The notes: generated by a model not told the origin, from the letters alone. Numbered from the stretch's first letter, positions 25,185 through 36,312 are shown. The stretch is 64,000 nt of DNA from Peptococcaceae bacterium (GCA_009778595.1 WRJI01000002.1:1-64000); one strand, 5' to 3'. Numbers and translations: made by a program.

Positions 25185-25838
25185 TCACTTCCTTTCCTTG
25201 TTGACAGACAGCAACGCCCCTATTTCGAGCGCTGTTTCCATAATGATTCTTGCAAACTCAGATTCGCGAAACCTTGCGTCATCGACGCTGTAGTCCGCCC
25301 CAATATATCCAATGGGTCGCTTGTTTGTATCCGTTATTTTAGCCCTCAGGGTTTTTATTACCCCCCGCGACGCCAGCGTCTCATATCCTAGGTTTGTGTC
25401 TGCATCAGTCCTGTTGTTTACGTCTAAAACCACATAATCCCGCGCTGTTAGGTCGTTTATATGGGTTGAATAACTCGACAAAAACATGTCCCGCCTTGCG
25501 TCCATTTGGCTCCCTACGCCAGAGTTCAGCGCCTCATAAGTGCAAGACATCTTGGCAAATGGCAGCCCACCGAACCCGCCTCCTGTGTTGTGGTACTCGC
25601 ATACATAAGCACGATCAGCAGCAAGCCTCAGCATCGTTCGGTCTAATATCGTGTTTATTGCTGGGCTTACCTGCGCTCTCAGGTCTAGTAGCCCCTCATG
25701 CTTTTCGCCTGTTAGTTTGCCCTTGACATGCTCAAACCCAAGGTTACCAAATTTAAATGCAAAGAACACGACGATTATTGTGATGAGCAGTGCCAGCCCG
25801 TGTGTGTTCACCAAATCCAGCAGTTCTTTTATGCCCAT
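25185..25838 (-). CDS. Membrane-anchored phage protein
   Basis: N-term TM, GAF-like C-term region; between tail and lysis genes. Confidence 0.55.
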   Translation of the reverse strand: MGIKELLDLVNTHGLALLITIIVVFFAFKFGNLGFEHVKGKLTGEKHEGLLDLRAQVSPAINTILDRTMLRLAADRAYVCEYHNTGGGFGGLPFAKMSCTYEALNSGVGSQMDARRDMFLSSYSTHINDLTARDYVVLDVNNRTDADTNLGYETLASRGVIKTLRAKITDTNKRPIGYIGADYSVDDARFRESEFARIIMETALEIGALLSVNKERK

Positions 25839-27070
25839 TAGCTTCCCCCCTCAAAATATGGTCTGGCCCACATTACAATCTTCTCCGGTTGGTTCGCCAT
25901 GATTGGTCTCCTGAGGATCGTTAGGGAGCTTGATGTGGCCTCATAAGTTTCGTCAAGGCCAGCGTTCCAATACTGCATTGTCATTGTGTCCAAGTCGCCC
26001 TGGGACACAGGTAAATAAGCGCCGTCTACGCGGTGCGCTATATAGCACCGTATATAATTGCATTCCGCCGGGATCCATATCTTGACGGTTCCTGTTCGGT
26101 TTTGAACGCTATTGCCGTATACCATGTTTGTTGTGCCGAGGTATTCGCTGTTAATCGCTTGTGTTTTGTGTAGCGCGATTGACATCCAGCACCATTCCGG
26201 GTCAGGGAGCTTGAGGAAAAGATGTTGCCCAGGTTGTACAGCGATGTACCCTGTCCGCGCCCTCTCGGTATTTGTTACAAAAGACCCCGTTTCGAGATTA
26301 ATTGTCCCAAACAGCCACTCTGTATGTGTTGCCGCAGGAGGGTTAGCGACAACGGCCACATGGCTTATCTGCATGTATCTATCGCTTGTTCTCCCGGGAT
26401 CACGCGCCCAGAAGACCAAGTCTCCCGGTCGCTTTTCTGCGTCGTTGCTCAAGAGCCACCCATGCTTTGCGCAATGCCTGGCTTGTGCTGCCGCTGTTCG
26501 GGGGAAGTCGTTTAGAGCCCATGGGACGCTTCCTAGGTTGCTGTTGCTTGGGTTCACATATTTCGAATCCTGATATGCTATCCCCCGCATAACCAATCTC
26601 GTAAAAGTCGAGCAATCAATAGCATTCGGAATTGGCAATGAATCGAATATTGTGCTTTGCGCGTATACCAATGATGTCCTGTTGTTAAAGTAGCTCTCCG
26701 CAACACTCATCAATGCGTCTGTTATTGGCTCCGGGTTTGCGTATATTGGCAAGTGAGCCTTCCCGAAGTCAGATCCACCGCCAATCACGGCGATGGCGAC
26801 CTTGATGCTTCCGTTGTTTAGGATTACCACGCGCTCTCCTACGCTTGGGCTACAAGCGCGGAACATATCTATCGCAGCGCCTTCTACAAAAACAGACACC
26901 TTATCCCCTGTTACCGCCACGACCTCCCCCATGCTTACAAACGTTCCCATGTTTTCTTTGTTTGCGATTCTGACAAGAACGTCTGATAATGCCTCTATCC
27001 CGCGTTCGAGTTCTTCCACCACCTTACCCCCTAACGAACCGGCGAACCCTTGTGTTACAGGGCATCCCAC
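25838..27070 (-). CDS. NlpC/P60-like tail-associated hydrolase
   Basis: IDCSTFTRLVMRGIAY...KRPGDLVFWARD...ISHVAVV (Cys/His catalytic arrangement). Confidence 0.8.
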   Translation of the reverse strand: MGCPVTQGFAGSLGGKVVEELERGIEALSDVLVRIANKENMGTFVSMGEVVAVTGDKVSVFVEGAAIDMFRACSPSVGERVVILNNGSIKVAIAVIGGGSDFGKAHLPIYANPEPITDALMSVAESYFNNRTSLVYAQSTIFDSLPIPNAIDCSTFTRLVMRGIAYQDSKYVNPSNSNLGSVPWALNDFPRTAAAQARHCAKHGWLLSNDAEKRPGDLVFWARDPGRTSDRYMQISHVAVVANPPAATHTEWLFGTINLETGSFVTNTERARTGYIAVQPGQHLFLKLPDPEWCWMSIALHKTQAINSEYLGTTNMVYGNSVQNRTGTVKIWIPAECNYIRCYIAHRVDGAYLPVSQGDLDTMTMQYWNAGLDETYEATSSSLTILRRPIMANQPEKIVMWARPYFEGGS

Positions 27071-28070
27071 AAGAAAGGGAAACCGATTTGGTAACTGCTA
27101 CCCCAAGGAAAGCAAAATCTGCTTTTGTGTAAATAAGACGCGCTACATCGCCGGTATTATATGGGATGAACGTGTGCGCTATTTCAATCGATTCCACTGC
27201 CGACGATACTTCCGCAAGCCTCCGCCGCGCATAAGCTTGTAACGTCCCCAGCCCCTCCATGTCACTCACCTTTTCCTGGCGCGATATTTCCCGCCCTTGG
27301 GATATGGTTGAATATGGGGAGAGAGGGTCGTCATTTATGGCAACCGCGGACATTTCCTCCTCTGCGTTGCTCAGTACAACCACGAACTTGTTTGGGATGT
27401 CAAAAATATCGAAGTTATATTTTATGGTCGGGTTGAACGTACACCTTTTGTCGTCAAACTCTACCGTTGGTTGTTTAATTGCTGGATCAAGGTACCTGTA
27501 TAACCTTATTTGCCCCGACGGATCGACATCAGCGGAATTAAATCCCGCGTAAACACACAGCTCATTGATAATTTCGAGATATGGTGTCCCTGCGTCCCAG
27601 CTAAGCATTGTATTCAACTGATACGTGGATGCGTCAGCCAAGACTGGCAACCCGAGGCTGGTTATTAGCCCCGCCGCGTATGATATAGCATCCGTCCCCG
27701 CTGGAAGCGTTACCGGTGTATCGGGAGAAGCATCGGCCACTATTTTTAGTGTGGAGTATATATCCGCTGATCCAACCCTTAGCGCCCCGCGTATATCATT
27801 CCCAGGCGTTGATACTAAAAAGGTTCCGTGCATGATCTCCTCCTCTTCGCCTTTCAGGTAGGAGGTGGAGTATACCCGTAAATAATTGAAGCCAACGTCA
27901 GGAGGGGCATAGTAAGGGAGTGACCCGGAGACCTTGAGAGGTGATAGGTCATCGAAATCCAGTCTCCCCCCATCGACAAACATACCAAGGTCTTCTCCTT
28001 CAGCCATCGTTTCTTTATCAACCAAAACATACCTGAAAGTGTCTCTTCGCCCGCTAGATAGCCAATCCAT
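27024..28070 (-). CDS. Tail protein
   Basis: Position between tail tip protein and hydrolase; YLEIINELCVYAGFNSADVDPSGQIRLYRY. Confidence 0.7.
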   Translation of the reverse strand: MDWLSSGRRDTFRYVLVDKETMAEGEDLGMFVDGGRLDFDDLSPLKVSGSLPYYAPPDVGFNYLRVYSTSYLKGEEEEIMHGTFLVSTPGNDIRGALRVGSADIYSTLKIVADASPDTPVTLPAGTDAISYAAGLITSLGLPVLADASTYQLNTMLSWDAGTPYLEIINELCVYAGFNSADVDPSGQIRLYRYLDPAIKQPTVEFDDKRCTFNPTIKYNFDIFDIPNKFVVVLSNAEEEMSAVAINDDPLSPYSTISQGREISRQEKVSDMEGLGTLQAYARRRLAEVSSAVESIEIAHTFIPYNTGDVARLIYTKADFAFLGVAVTKSVSLSCGMPCNTRVRRFVRG

Positions 28071-30681
28071 CTGCCATCACCCTTACCCAATTAACGGAAA
28101 CGTTTGATCGTTGTCCGTAGAGATAATACGATTGTGATACTGTTACATCGACCGGCAACGGGTCTTCCCACGGGAGCCTCATGATTACATATCCTCTATA
28201 AGACGAAAGATCCTTGATATCTCTAATGGAGCAGCACTCCGGAACATCGAGAAAGTTGTCTCGGAACGCAGTCCCTGACACCGTCCCATTATACTCGTCT
28301 GATGATCCGTAAAATATCAGAGGTGCCGGATCGTCTGACGCCGTCGGGAAGATATCGCTCGAATGTTTAACCGTCTCCGTATACGCCAAATCCAGTACCA
28401 CCGCCGCCACAGACCGGTAATTTTGTCCAAAGTTAAAGAACGCGGCCCCATATGATGGGATATTCACCGGTACAGCAAGCCTCGATGTTACTCCTGTGGC
28501 TGTGTACGCGACAAACACATACTCAAAGTCTTGGTCTAGCGGCGGGTATAGGTCTTTGAACCCAGATCCCGATGGTGCTTGGTCCAGCAGGAGCACGAGC
28601 CTTCCATCAGCGTGTCTCCGATAGATACCTACGGCGGCTGTCTTCCCTGTTGGAATAGCAATCGGGGTTGGCATTCGCAATCGGTTCGTTGCCGACGAGT
28701 TGCCCCCTGTTGATGCTGAGATGGTCCCTATTACCCATGGTCCGGGATAGGTCTCATCTCCATACACCAACACAAACGATTCCAGATCATCCTCTGTTAT
28801 CTCCTGGTCTGTTCCTGCTACCCTTTTCGCAGCGCTTACACGAAAGTACTTAGCTCCTTCTGGGACATTGAGATAGAAAGGCCCTGGGCTTCCTGTAACA
28901 TTCTGTCCCTCTAGGTTGGAGGATGTTATCCAAGAGCTGTTTGCGGTGGTTTCGTAAAAATGGAAGGAAATAAACACTTGGTTCTCTCCATCCATGCGAA
29001 CAACAAGAGGCTCTATGGCCGTGTCTACTCCTGGGTCGCCTGCGATCACAAGCAACGCCGCTGATCCTGTATCCTCATCGATATCTATCTGGTAATCAGG
29101 CAAAGGTGGCGGGGTGTAGTCGATATATAGCGGTATCTCTGCAATTGCCGTTAGCGACGATGACGATCTGACCTCGATCCGGAGGGTGTAAGTTTGTAGA
29201 TTCTCCGGCAAAAACTCAGCGCTTGTTATGCTGAAGTTCGTTGCGTTCCCCGTCTTGCGGTACGCCTCGGACCCTCCATCTGTTATAAGTGAGACAACGG
29301 CAGAAACCATCGTCCCTGATATATCGCTGTAGCTGAACGCCCCTGCAATAGGGACATCTGTGATCGGTGATACTGGCGTTATTATCGATATCTGCGGGAC
29401 TTGGCACACCTTAAAGCTAAAGCTTGCTGACCATACCCCGTAGTTTGCGTGCGCTCCTTTTGTCCTGACTTGCCACACCACAGAAGCGTTTACGGCAAAC
29501 CCGTTTACCATTGCATACGTCTGGGATGATCCCGATATGGCAACCGTTGTCCATGTGCTCCCGTTATTGGTTGAATACCTTAGTTCTGCGTCCTCTTGCT
29601 GGCTCCCATCAATTGGGTTGTGTTGCCAAGCAAATCTTATCCCTTCGGTTAGTTTTACGACACTTCCTGATGCTGGAGCAGTTAGTGTCGGTGCCGCCGG
29701 AGCTACGATAGTCACAACTGCGTTCGACGTCCCCGACCATGCTGAGTAAAGACTTCCTCTGGTGTTTCTGACTTGGTAGTAAAACGTCCCCCCACCTGGG
29801 GATGTGTCTATGGTTGTTATGTTTGCCCCTGAGATCGCCGTCGCAGGCCACCATGTCGTTCCGTTCGTTGAGACACGCCATTCCGTTGCTGTTTGTGTCG
29901 CCCCCATATTTGTAAATGTGAGCCGCACCGTGTCCGCGTCCACCCTCGCTGCTGTTGGCGTCCCTGGTGCCATAGGGGTGTTGTAGGTCGCTGCGCTTGT
30001 GTTGGAGTACCCTGACTTGTTCCCATAGAAATCTGCCCTCACCCTGTAAGAGTAGGAGCAGTTTGTTACACAGCTTGTGTCGCTGTACGATGTTACAGCC
30101 GAGTTGGTTGATAAACTCGCGATCTGAGTCCACGCATGCCCGTTTATCGATCTTTCTACAAGAGCCGTCCCATATGGGTTTGACGTATTTGTGTACGTCC
30201 ACGACAAGTTGTTTTGACTGTCTGACACCCGTGTGTGAGTTAGCCCTGTCGGCGTCGCCGGTGTCCGTTGGATTGTTGGGAGGGCTTGCGAAAAGCTTCC
30301 CGAGGGATTTACATACCCACCCCATGAGGAGTTAACGCCCCATTTCCATGACACGGTTATAGTCTTGGCCCCGGAATGATCATGGGGTACAACGAAGCTT
30401 TGTTCCTCTGCAATCCAATATGGGCCCGCTGTGTACGGAATCGCCCCATTTATCGCCCTAGATGTTGGTGATGCCCCTGCCACACCAAGCGAAGACCCAT
30501 AAACATCACTCCACGCGCCAATGTTGCCGGACGAGAGCGATACATACATGCCGAGATAGACAGTCGATGAGTTGGCGGCCTGATTCTGCGTTGACCGCAC
30601 ATACACGTATAAGTTGATCGTTGTGCCAGCTTGTGATTTTGCGGACTTTACATGTGTTGCGGACCCCCCAGACATCGCCAT
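28054..30681 (-). CDS. Large tail tip protein with fibronectin III-like repeats
   Basis: NNLSWTYTNTSNPYGTALVERSINGHAWTQIASLS, repeated beta modules. Confidence 0.75.
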   Translation of the reverse strand: MAMSGGSATHVKSAKSQAGTTINLYVYVRSTQNQAANSSTVYLGMYVSLSSGNIGAWSDVYGSSLGVAGASPTSRAINGAIPYTAGPYWIAEEQSFVVPHDHSGAKTITVSWKWGVNSSWGGYVNPSGSFSQALPTIQRTPATPTGLTHTRVSDSQNNLSWTYTNTSNPYGTALVERSINGHAWTQIASLSTNSAVTSYSDTSCVTNCSYSYRVRADFYGNKSGYSNTSAATYNTPMAPGTPTAARVDADTVRLTFTNMGATQTATEWRVSTNGTTWWPATAISGANITTIDTSPGGGTFYYQVRNTRGSLYSAWSGTSNAVVTIVAPAAPTLTAPASGSVVKLTEGIRFAWQHNPIDGSQQEDAELRYSTNNGSTWTTVAISGSSQTYAMVNGFAVNASVVWQVRTKGAHANYGVWSASFSFKVCQVPQISIITPVSPITDVPIAGAFSYSDISGTMVSAVVSLITDGGSEAYRKTGNATNFSITSAEFLPENLQTYTLRIEVRSSSSLTAIAEIPLYIDYTPPPLPDYQIDIDEDTGSAALLVIAGDPGVDTAIEPLVVRMDGENQVFISFHFYETTANSSWITSSNLEGQNVTGSPGPFYLNVPEGAKYFRVSAAKRVAGTDQEITEDDLESFVLVYGDETYPGPWVIGTISASTGGNSSATNRLRMPTPIAIPTGKTAAVGIYRRHADGRLVLLLDQAPSGSGFKDLYPPLDQDFEYVFVAYTATGVTSRLAVPVNIPSYGAAFFNFGQNYRSVAAVVLDLAYTETVKHSSDIFPTASDDPAPLIFYGSSDEYNGTVSGTAFRDNFLDVPECCSIRDIKDLSSYRGYVIMRLPWEDPLPVDVTVSQSYYLYGQRSNVSVNWVRVMADGLAI

Positions 30682-33600
30682 TATTTCACCATTCTTTCTT
30701 TGCGTAGCACTAATTCGGCCATCTTTATAAATGCCTGGCCGAGTTCGCTGTCCGAATCTATTTTCATATTACCTATGCTAAGGTTGTTTACTGTGGATTC
30801 TCCCTGTGTACTTGCAATAGGCGCAGCCGCAACACTATAAAAGGTCATTGGCGCCTCGGTAAACGCTGCCGACACTCTTTGGAACGCTTCCGGCATCTGC
30901 CCAATCCGTGCTGATATCCCTTCCGATATCTTTTCGACCTCTTCATACAGAGCGCTCTTATACGTCTCTATCCCATCAATAATCCCTTGAATGATGCTTT
31001 TCCCGTCTTCGTACGTGTCCGGAGCTATATTGATGTCGCCTATATCGAGGTCTTTGGCCTCTAATGCGTCCAGTCTGTCCACGCCTTCCTCGGCAATCGC
31101 CTCAACGGATCCCAAGAACTCTGCCCTCTTTGCCTTGATCCCTTCTATAAGGCCGAGTACGAAGTATTCAGCTCTTTCCGCTGCGACCTTTGATGGTGAG
31201 TGCTCAGCCCACACCTTCGACAACATGCTAACAGCTGCAGACGCAATGCTGGAAATCGTGCCTAGGAAAGACGACCTCTTGCTTTCGGCTCCCCTTGTCG
31301 CTCCCGCGATAAGGTTTGACCCTGCCGAAGTCCCGTCCATCCGTTCTAGCGTTGCCTGGGCATCTTCTCTGACCGATCCCACCGTTTTGCTTAACGTCTT
31401 TGCTTGTATGCTTGCCTCGGTGTTCGCTTTCCCCATGAGGTTATATCCAGCTTTTGTTCCGTCCATAGATTCAAGGGCAGTTTGTGAGTTTTTAGATGTT
31501 TTCGTGACCAAGTCAACGACCTCGACACCTTTGGACTTAGATTCCTTCACGAGCTCAGCCCATGTTTTCCCGTTCAGGTCTATCATGCCGCCGCTCATAT
31601 CCGCCAAGGTCTTCAGAACATCGTCTTTGGTCATCCCCATATGGAAGGCAATATCATTTAGTTCTTTTCCGCCGTCTGCCGTCATCCGTTTAAACGCCCT
31701 TACGGCGCTATCAGCGCCTTCCGGAACCCTATTGACCAAAACATCGTATATGCTCAGAGATTTGTCATTAACGGCGCTCTCTAGGTCTTCTATTGACATC
31801 TTGTTCTTCTCAGCGTAATCCCGTATAGCGTCCCCTGAAATACCCCAAGCCGTCTCTAGCCGCTCTATGGTTGTGGCAAACCTTACAAATGTTCCATCCG
31901 CCTTCGTAACGGTGTTGTCAGCTTGGACATACTCGTTTGTTGTTTTCCCCAATGCTTCTCTGTAGATATCCAAGGCTTCGCGACTTTTTGTAAGCGCCAT
32001 CTGCTCGTCATTATGCTTGGCGAAGACAAGATCTAACGCCTTCGCCATCTCCATGGTGTAGAACAGGGTTTTACCCGTCTCCCTATTGGCATTGGCGGAA
32101 GCCACCAGAAATACATCCCAAAAGTCCTGTGTGTTCTTCGCTGCGTTTTGCTGTTCTACTTTGAAATCTATTAGGGCCGCCGTTGTATCATCCAAGAGTT
32201 TTTGGTATGCCTTTTGTTTTGCGGCCTCCCTAGCCGCCTCAGCATTCTTCTTGAGGGCTTCTGTGTTTGTGTGGATTTCTTGAGTTACGTCATAGATAGC
32301 GCCTTTCTCTGAGTCCCAGGCGATTAGCGTCTCCCCTTTTGCCTCGTTGTATCGCCTTGCTAATTCTGTCATCTCTTTGTCTAGGCTAGCTTTATCTTTC
32401 CCGGCGCTCACGGCCTTTTCCATCGCGTCGATGATTTCTATCTCTCGGTGGTACCTGCTATCCGCCATCTGCAGGCTTTTCTCGCTTTCTTTTTGGGCCG
32501 ACCTGAGAGAGTTGCTGAACTCATCCATGCTTCGCCTGTTGTCTTCGATCACTGTAGATAACTCTTTCATTCTCTTTGAAACACTTCCGGTTGTATCGCT
32601 AAAAATAACCAACGCAGCAACAACAGCCGCAATCCCCACCACTATCCACGTTAACGGGCAAGCAAGCAACGAAGCGTTAAGCCCGTATTGGGCCAGTGTC
32701 GCCGCCGCCTTTGCTCCCGTCTCTCTCACTTGGGCTTGCATTGCTATTGTCGTTGCCGTTGCCTCTGCCTTTTTTAGCCCTATTGTTACAGTATAGAGCG
32801 CTTGGGCAACCTTCATGGCCTTGTTTATCGTCTCCATTGCCGTGCTTGCCATTTGGAGCACTTTATACCCTGCCCAGGCGGCAAGGAATAGTTTTACGAG
32901 GGGAACGACGACGCCCATGTTGTTTGTCAGCACCTTGAGCGCTTTCCCCACGATATCAAATGCCTTTGATGCAGTGCTTTTGAAGCTGTTTATCCCTTTC
33001 TCTATGGATTTCCAGTCCATATTTTTCATGAGATCCTTCGCTCCGGCTGAAATCTTGGCAAAAGCTTTTGATATTATCGTTTTTGCTTCGTCTATGACTC
33101 CCGCAATACCGCCCCAGCGGGTCTCCCCAAGACCGTCATCTAGGGATGTGATAATGTCCGCCACCCCGCGCACGACAGCGTTCTTCATGTTCTGCCAGCT
33201 TGTTCCGATACCTGCCGTGGATGTTTTCGCGACTTCAGCGAACCCTCCGGTCTCTTCGCTCAGTAATATCATGCGGTCATTGAGCTCATCCATTGTGATA
33301 GATCCGTCTTTTAGCGCATCATAGAGCTTCCTTGCGCCATCTTTCCCGAACTCGAACGATTCAGCCAACTTCGACACGGCATATGGAGCTGTTTGAAGCA
33401 AGGTGTTCCAGTGCGCCATATCAACCTTGCCCTGCTGAAGCATCGTAATATAGGCGTCGCCGCCCCTTTGGGCTTTCTCGAAGTTTGCCCCTGATGCAAG
33501 TAGGGCATTATTTATGCCCAAAGTGGAGCGTGTAGCCGTATCAGCGTCTTTGCCCATGATAATGAACTGTTGCGACATGGCCACGGCTTCCGGCAATGTT

Positions 33601-33884
33601 GTCGGGAGCCCTTGGAGCCCCAACGACAACTTTTGTGTAGAAGCTGCCGCGTCTTCGGCAGACACCCCCATTTGTTGTAGAACTCTTGGGTAGGCGTTTA
33701 GGATATCGACGCGCTCGATTGCTCCCCCAACAGAGTTTTTTACCATGTTGAACCCGGCTTCCAAGACTTTGAACACAGCCAGGCCCTTGACGATATCGCC
33801 TAACCGGCTTGTGCCCTTCTCGAAATCTCCGGTGTCCAACTTGGTATCAAATTTCAAGGTGCCGTCGTAGGACATTTTGGTCAC
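30681..33884 (-). CDS. Tape measure protein
   Basis: 1067 aa; MAMSQQFIIMGKDADTATRSTLGINNALLASG; hydrophobic centre. Confidence 0.92.
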   Translation of the reverse strand: MTKMSYDGTLKFDTKLDTGDFEKGTSRLGDIVKGLAVFKVLEAGFNMVKNSVGGAIERVDILNAYPRVLQQMGVSAEDAAASTQKLSLGLQGLPTTLPEAVAMSQQFIIMGKDADTATRSTLGINNALLASGANFEKAQRGGDAYITMLQQGKVDMAHWNTLLQTAPYAVSKLAESFEFGKDGARKLYDALKDGSITMDELNDRMILLSEETGGFAEVAKTSTAGIGTSWQNMKNAVVRGVADIITSLDDGLGETRWGGIAGVIDEAKTIISKAFAKISAGAKDLMKNMDWKSIEKGINSFKSTASKAFDIVGKALKVLTNNMGVVVPLVKLFLAAWAGYKVLQMASTAMETINKAMKVAQALYTVTIGLKKAEATATTIAMQAQVRETGAKAAATLAQYGLNASLLACPLTWIVVGIAAVVAALVIFSDTTGSVSKRMKELSTVIEDNRRSMDEFSNSLRSAQKESEKSLQMADSRYHREIEIIDAMEKAVSAGKDKASLDKEMTELARRYNEAKGETLIAWDSEKGAIYDVTQEIHTNTEALKKNAEAAREAAKQKAYQKLLDDTTAALIDFKVEQQNAAKNTQDFWDVFLVASANANRETGKTLFYTMEMAKALDLVFAKHNDEQMALTKSREALDIYREALGKTTNEYVQADNTVTKADGTFVRFATTIERLETAWGISGDAIRDYAEKNKMSIEDLESAVNDKSLSIYDVLVNRVPEGADSAVRAFKRMTADGGKELNDIAFHMGMTKDDVLKTLADMSGGMIDLNGKTWAELVKESKSKGVEVVDLVTKTSKNSQTALESMDGTKAGYNLMGKANTEASIQAKTLSKTVGSVREDAQATLERMDGTSAGSNLIAGATRGAESKRSSFLGTISSIASAAVSMLSKVWAEHSPSKVAAERAEYFVLGLIEGIKAKRAEFLGSVEAIAEEGVDRLDALEAKDLDIGDINIAPDTYEDGKSIIQGIIDGIETYKSALYEEVEKISEGISARIGQMPEAFQRVSAAFTEAPMTFYSVAAAPIASTQGESTVNNLSIGNMKIDSDSELGQAFIKMAELVLRKERMVK

Positions 33885-34462
33885 TCCATATCCAAAAGCC
33901 CAGTTTTTCGCTGGGCTTCTGCAAATCTTCTCTTGACACGGTCAAGTGTTTTTTTGTTGATGTCTTCTCCTGAGACTCGCTCGGTTTTTAATGCGAATGC
34001 GTTCCTAATTCTCACGGCCCGCTTCCGTTCTTCTTTCCCCATTTCGCTGAAATCAGCCGTTCGGTAATAAATGGCCCTTTGGATCATTGTTGTTTCTGGC
34101 AATCCCTCGAACAACGCCATGAACTCCCACCAGTGCAAGAAATCAACCGTTGTCAAGCTTATCCCGTACGTTGCAAGGAATGCCGCGTAAATCAACCCAG
34201 CATCTTGGTCAAAGTCGAACGATTTTTTTGATGATTGCCCCGCTTCTTCTTCCCCGCGCCTGAAGAACCACAGCAGTCCCTCTATAGCCTTCTCGATGTT
34301 GTCCGGGATCTCTGGGTACAGTTGGTTTAACGCGCTGTAAACCCTTTCCGGCTCACTAAGGGTTTGGTCGCTCAGGATTTTGTCGACATGGATCATGTTA
34401 CGAAAGTCCGGGGAAATCGGGATCCCTTCGTAATCTTCTGGCAACCCAAGGAGGATGTTCAT
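33881..34462 (-). CDS. Tail assembly chaperone-like (Gp15-like)
   Basis: Position upstream of tape measure; 193 aa; DFLHWWEFMALFEGLPE. Confidence 0.75.
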   Translation of the reverse strand: MNILLGLPEDYEGIPISPDFRNMIHVDKILSDQTLSEPERVYSALNQLYPEIPDNIEKAIEGLLWFFRRGEEEAGQSSKKSFDFDQDAGLIYAAFLATYGISLTTVDFLHWWEFMALFEGLPETTMIQRAIYYRTADFSEMGKEERKRAVRIRNAFALKTERVSGEDINKKTLDRVKRRFAEAQRKTGLLDME

Positions 34463-34830
34463 TTCGCCCGCCGTTGGGCCCGATTGGGTTGGTATTTTTG
34501 CAACCGCACCCCGAGAGCCTTGCTTTGCGCGTCCATCGCTTCTTTTAGCGCGTCGTTGACATCAACGATTTTATTAAGGCTTGGGTTGTCCCCCAAAAGC
34601 TTGCCAGCCACGCCTTCGCCAAAGGCGTCATCAAGGAAGTTCCCGAATGCAATTAACTCAAGATTTAACATCTCGATGTACTCATCCATGAACCCAGGGT
34701 CATCTGTCGGTAACGCGGGGAAAGTGATGCTTTCCCCCGCCGCTTCCATCTTTTCCCCGGCTTCTTTGTATCGCTTGACATCTGCCGGCGATGTTATATC
34801 AAAGTCGATCTCTAGCCCTTTAACATTCAT
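34459..34830 (-). CDS. Tail assembly chaperone-like
   Basis: MNVKGLEIDFDITSPADVKRYKEA; position. Confidence 0.7.
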   Translation of the reverse strand: MNVKGLEIDFDITSPADVKRYKEAGEKMEAAGESITFPALPTDDPGFMDEYIEMLNLELIAFGNFLDDAFGEGVAGKLLGDNPSLNKIVDVNDALKEAMDAQSKALGVRLQKYQPNRAQRRAK

Positions 34831-35001
34831 CGGTGTCCTCCTGTTCGATTACCGGCATCTTAAACTTGTTTTTGTTGCCCAAAAGGTACTCCAATCGTTT
34901 TCTGCTGGGCTCATACCCTTCTCTAGGGTACGATTGCCCAACCCAATACACATGGTATCCGTCGGAAGTGTCGGTGAAGCTGACCAAGACCTTGTACATG
35001 G

Positions 35002-35505
35002 TTACGGCCCTCCTGGGGCATATTCATACTCTACTGGCTTCACCGTGCTTGTTAGTGTCGCAGTGAACGACGCGTTATCCCCGGCTGCCCCGCCAAGGTC
35101 GTTTTCAACGGCAATAGAGATGCTACCCGTCTCCCCTTTGCCCGTCAGCATATTAAAGTATACATAAGGTTTGATTACCGCTTGCCCGGTTCCGTATTTG
35201 ATTCCGTGTGACAGCAATTCGTCTTGGAACGGATCCCCGCAATGGCGATCCCCGTTAACCGTGAAACTCCTTGAGGTTCCCGTCTTCGTTGTTACTTGCC
35301 CAGTCCTCAAATACTGGCTGTCTTGTGTCTGTGCGCTCAGCTTCCCCGAGGCTTCTGATACTCCGACTTGTGCCACAAGGTAGTCTCCGACCCCGACGCC
35401 CTCGGTAAATCCCACCGCAAAGACCATGTCGTCCGCAGTTGAAAACCCCTCAAATGTAGCGCTTGGCGTTACTCCCGCCATTAGTTCCTGCAATGTCATG
35501 GCCAA
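35002..35505 (-). CDS. Major tail protein
   Basis: GSISIAVENDLGGAAGDNASFTATLTSTVKPV; position. Confidence 0.75.
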   Translation of the reverse strand: MAMTLQELMAGVTPSATFEGFSTADDMVFAVGFTEGVGVGDYLVAQVGVSEASGKLSAQTQDSQYLRTGQVTTKTGTSRSFTVNGDRHCGDPFQDELLSHGIKYGTGQAVIKPYVYFNMLTGKGETGSISIAVENDLGGAAGDNASFTATLTSTVKPVEYEYAPGGP

Positions 35506-35942
35506 TCTCCTTTTCGATAATACTCAAGCTCACATTGGATCTGATATTTTCCTGTATCGGCTTCTGGTTGGTACAGGTACCCAAACCCCTTCGCCTTGAT
35601 GCTCCGCGCCAACATACCCTGGGGGAGCACAGGCAGATTGCGCAGCCGCGATTGAACCCGCAACCACTGCGCCAATTCTTCGCCAAACCCGGAGTTCAGC
35701 ATGTTTTGAGCAGCGTCCGGTCCATAATCGTTCACGCTTGAAATAATGAACGGGTACCGGCACCGCGCTCCGCCGTCTTTGTACTGTTGCATGACTTCGT
35801 CAGCCGGTTCCGTGCTTATCGAGTACTCGATCCCTGCTTTCTTGGTGTCTTCCGGCAAATAGTTGATGTTGAGCCGGTTGTTTGCCATCAATGGGCAGTT
35901 CTCAAAATACTCGAACAACGCTTCAATGATTGTCTTAACCAT
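35496..35942 (-). CDS. Head-tail connector / minor capsid protein
   Basis: Position; EYSISTEPADEVMQQYKDGGARCRYPFIISS. Confidence 0.65.
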   Translation of the reverse strand: MVKTIIEALFEYFENCPLMANNRLNINYLPEDTKKAGIEYSISTEPADEVMQQYKDGGARCRYPFIISSVNDYGPDAAQNMLNSGFGEELAQWLRVQSRLRNLPVLPQGMLARSIKAKGFGYLYQPEADTGKYQIQCELEYYRKGDWP

Positions 35943-36312
35943 CTTTTGCCCCCACGACCGCAGATGCGCCCCTCAGGATCGCCGCCCTCTCAGCCGCTTT
36001 CATTCGCTCAAACCATTGTCCGCCTCTGTTTGGGTCGTAACCCCTAGATGGGGAGGTGCGGTACTGCCGCCCGGCATATGAGGCTGTATAGCTGACTTCC
36101 CCACCGCTCCTCGTTCCCGATCTGATGAGGGCTCCTGTCTTGAGAGGGATTCGTGGAGCGCATTTTGCTATTACCTCGTCGTCAATATAGTCTTGTCCCT
36201 TGTTGAACTCCCCTGATTTTCGCGCCCCGAAATCCGGAGACCATTCTAGGGTTCCTGTCCCATTTGGGGTTTTGATTGTTGTTGTTCTTGGGGTTGATAT
36301 TTTTATCGCCAT
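35935..36312 (-). CDS. Minor capsid / neck protein
   Basis: FNKGQDYIDDEVIAKCAPRIPLKTGALIRSG typical of phage minor capsid proteins. Confidence 0.7.
   Translation of the reverse strand: MAIKISTPRTTTIKTPNGTGTLEWSPDFGARKSGEFNKGQDYIDDEVIAKCAPRIPLKTGALIRSGTRSGGEVSYTASYAGRQYRTSPSRGYDPNRGGQWFERMKAAERAAILRGASAVVGAKDG

Noticed and set aside
30991-31818. 275-aa plus-strand ORF inside the tape measure gene
   Set aside because: Antisense to a confidently assigned tape measure protein, no RBS or homology signal; likewise most plus-strand ORFs in 21-60 kb.
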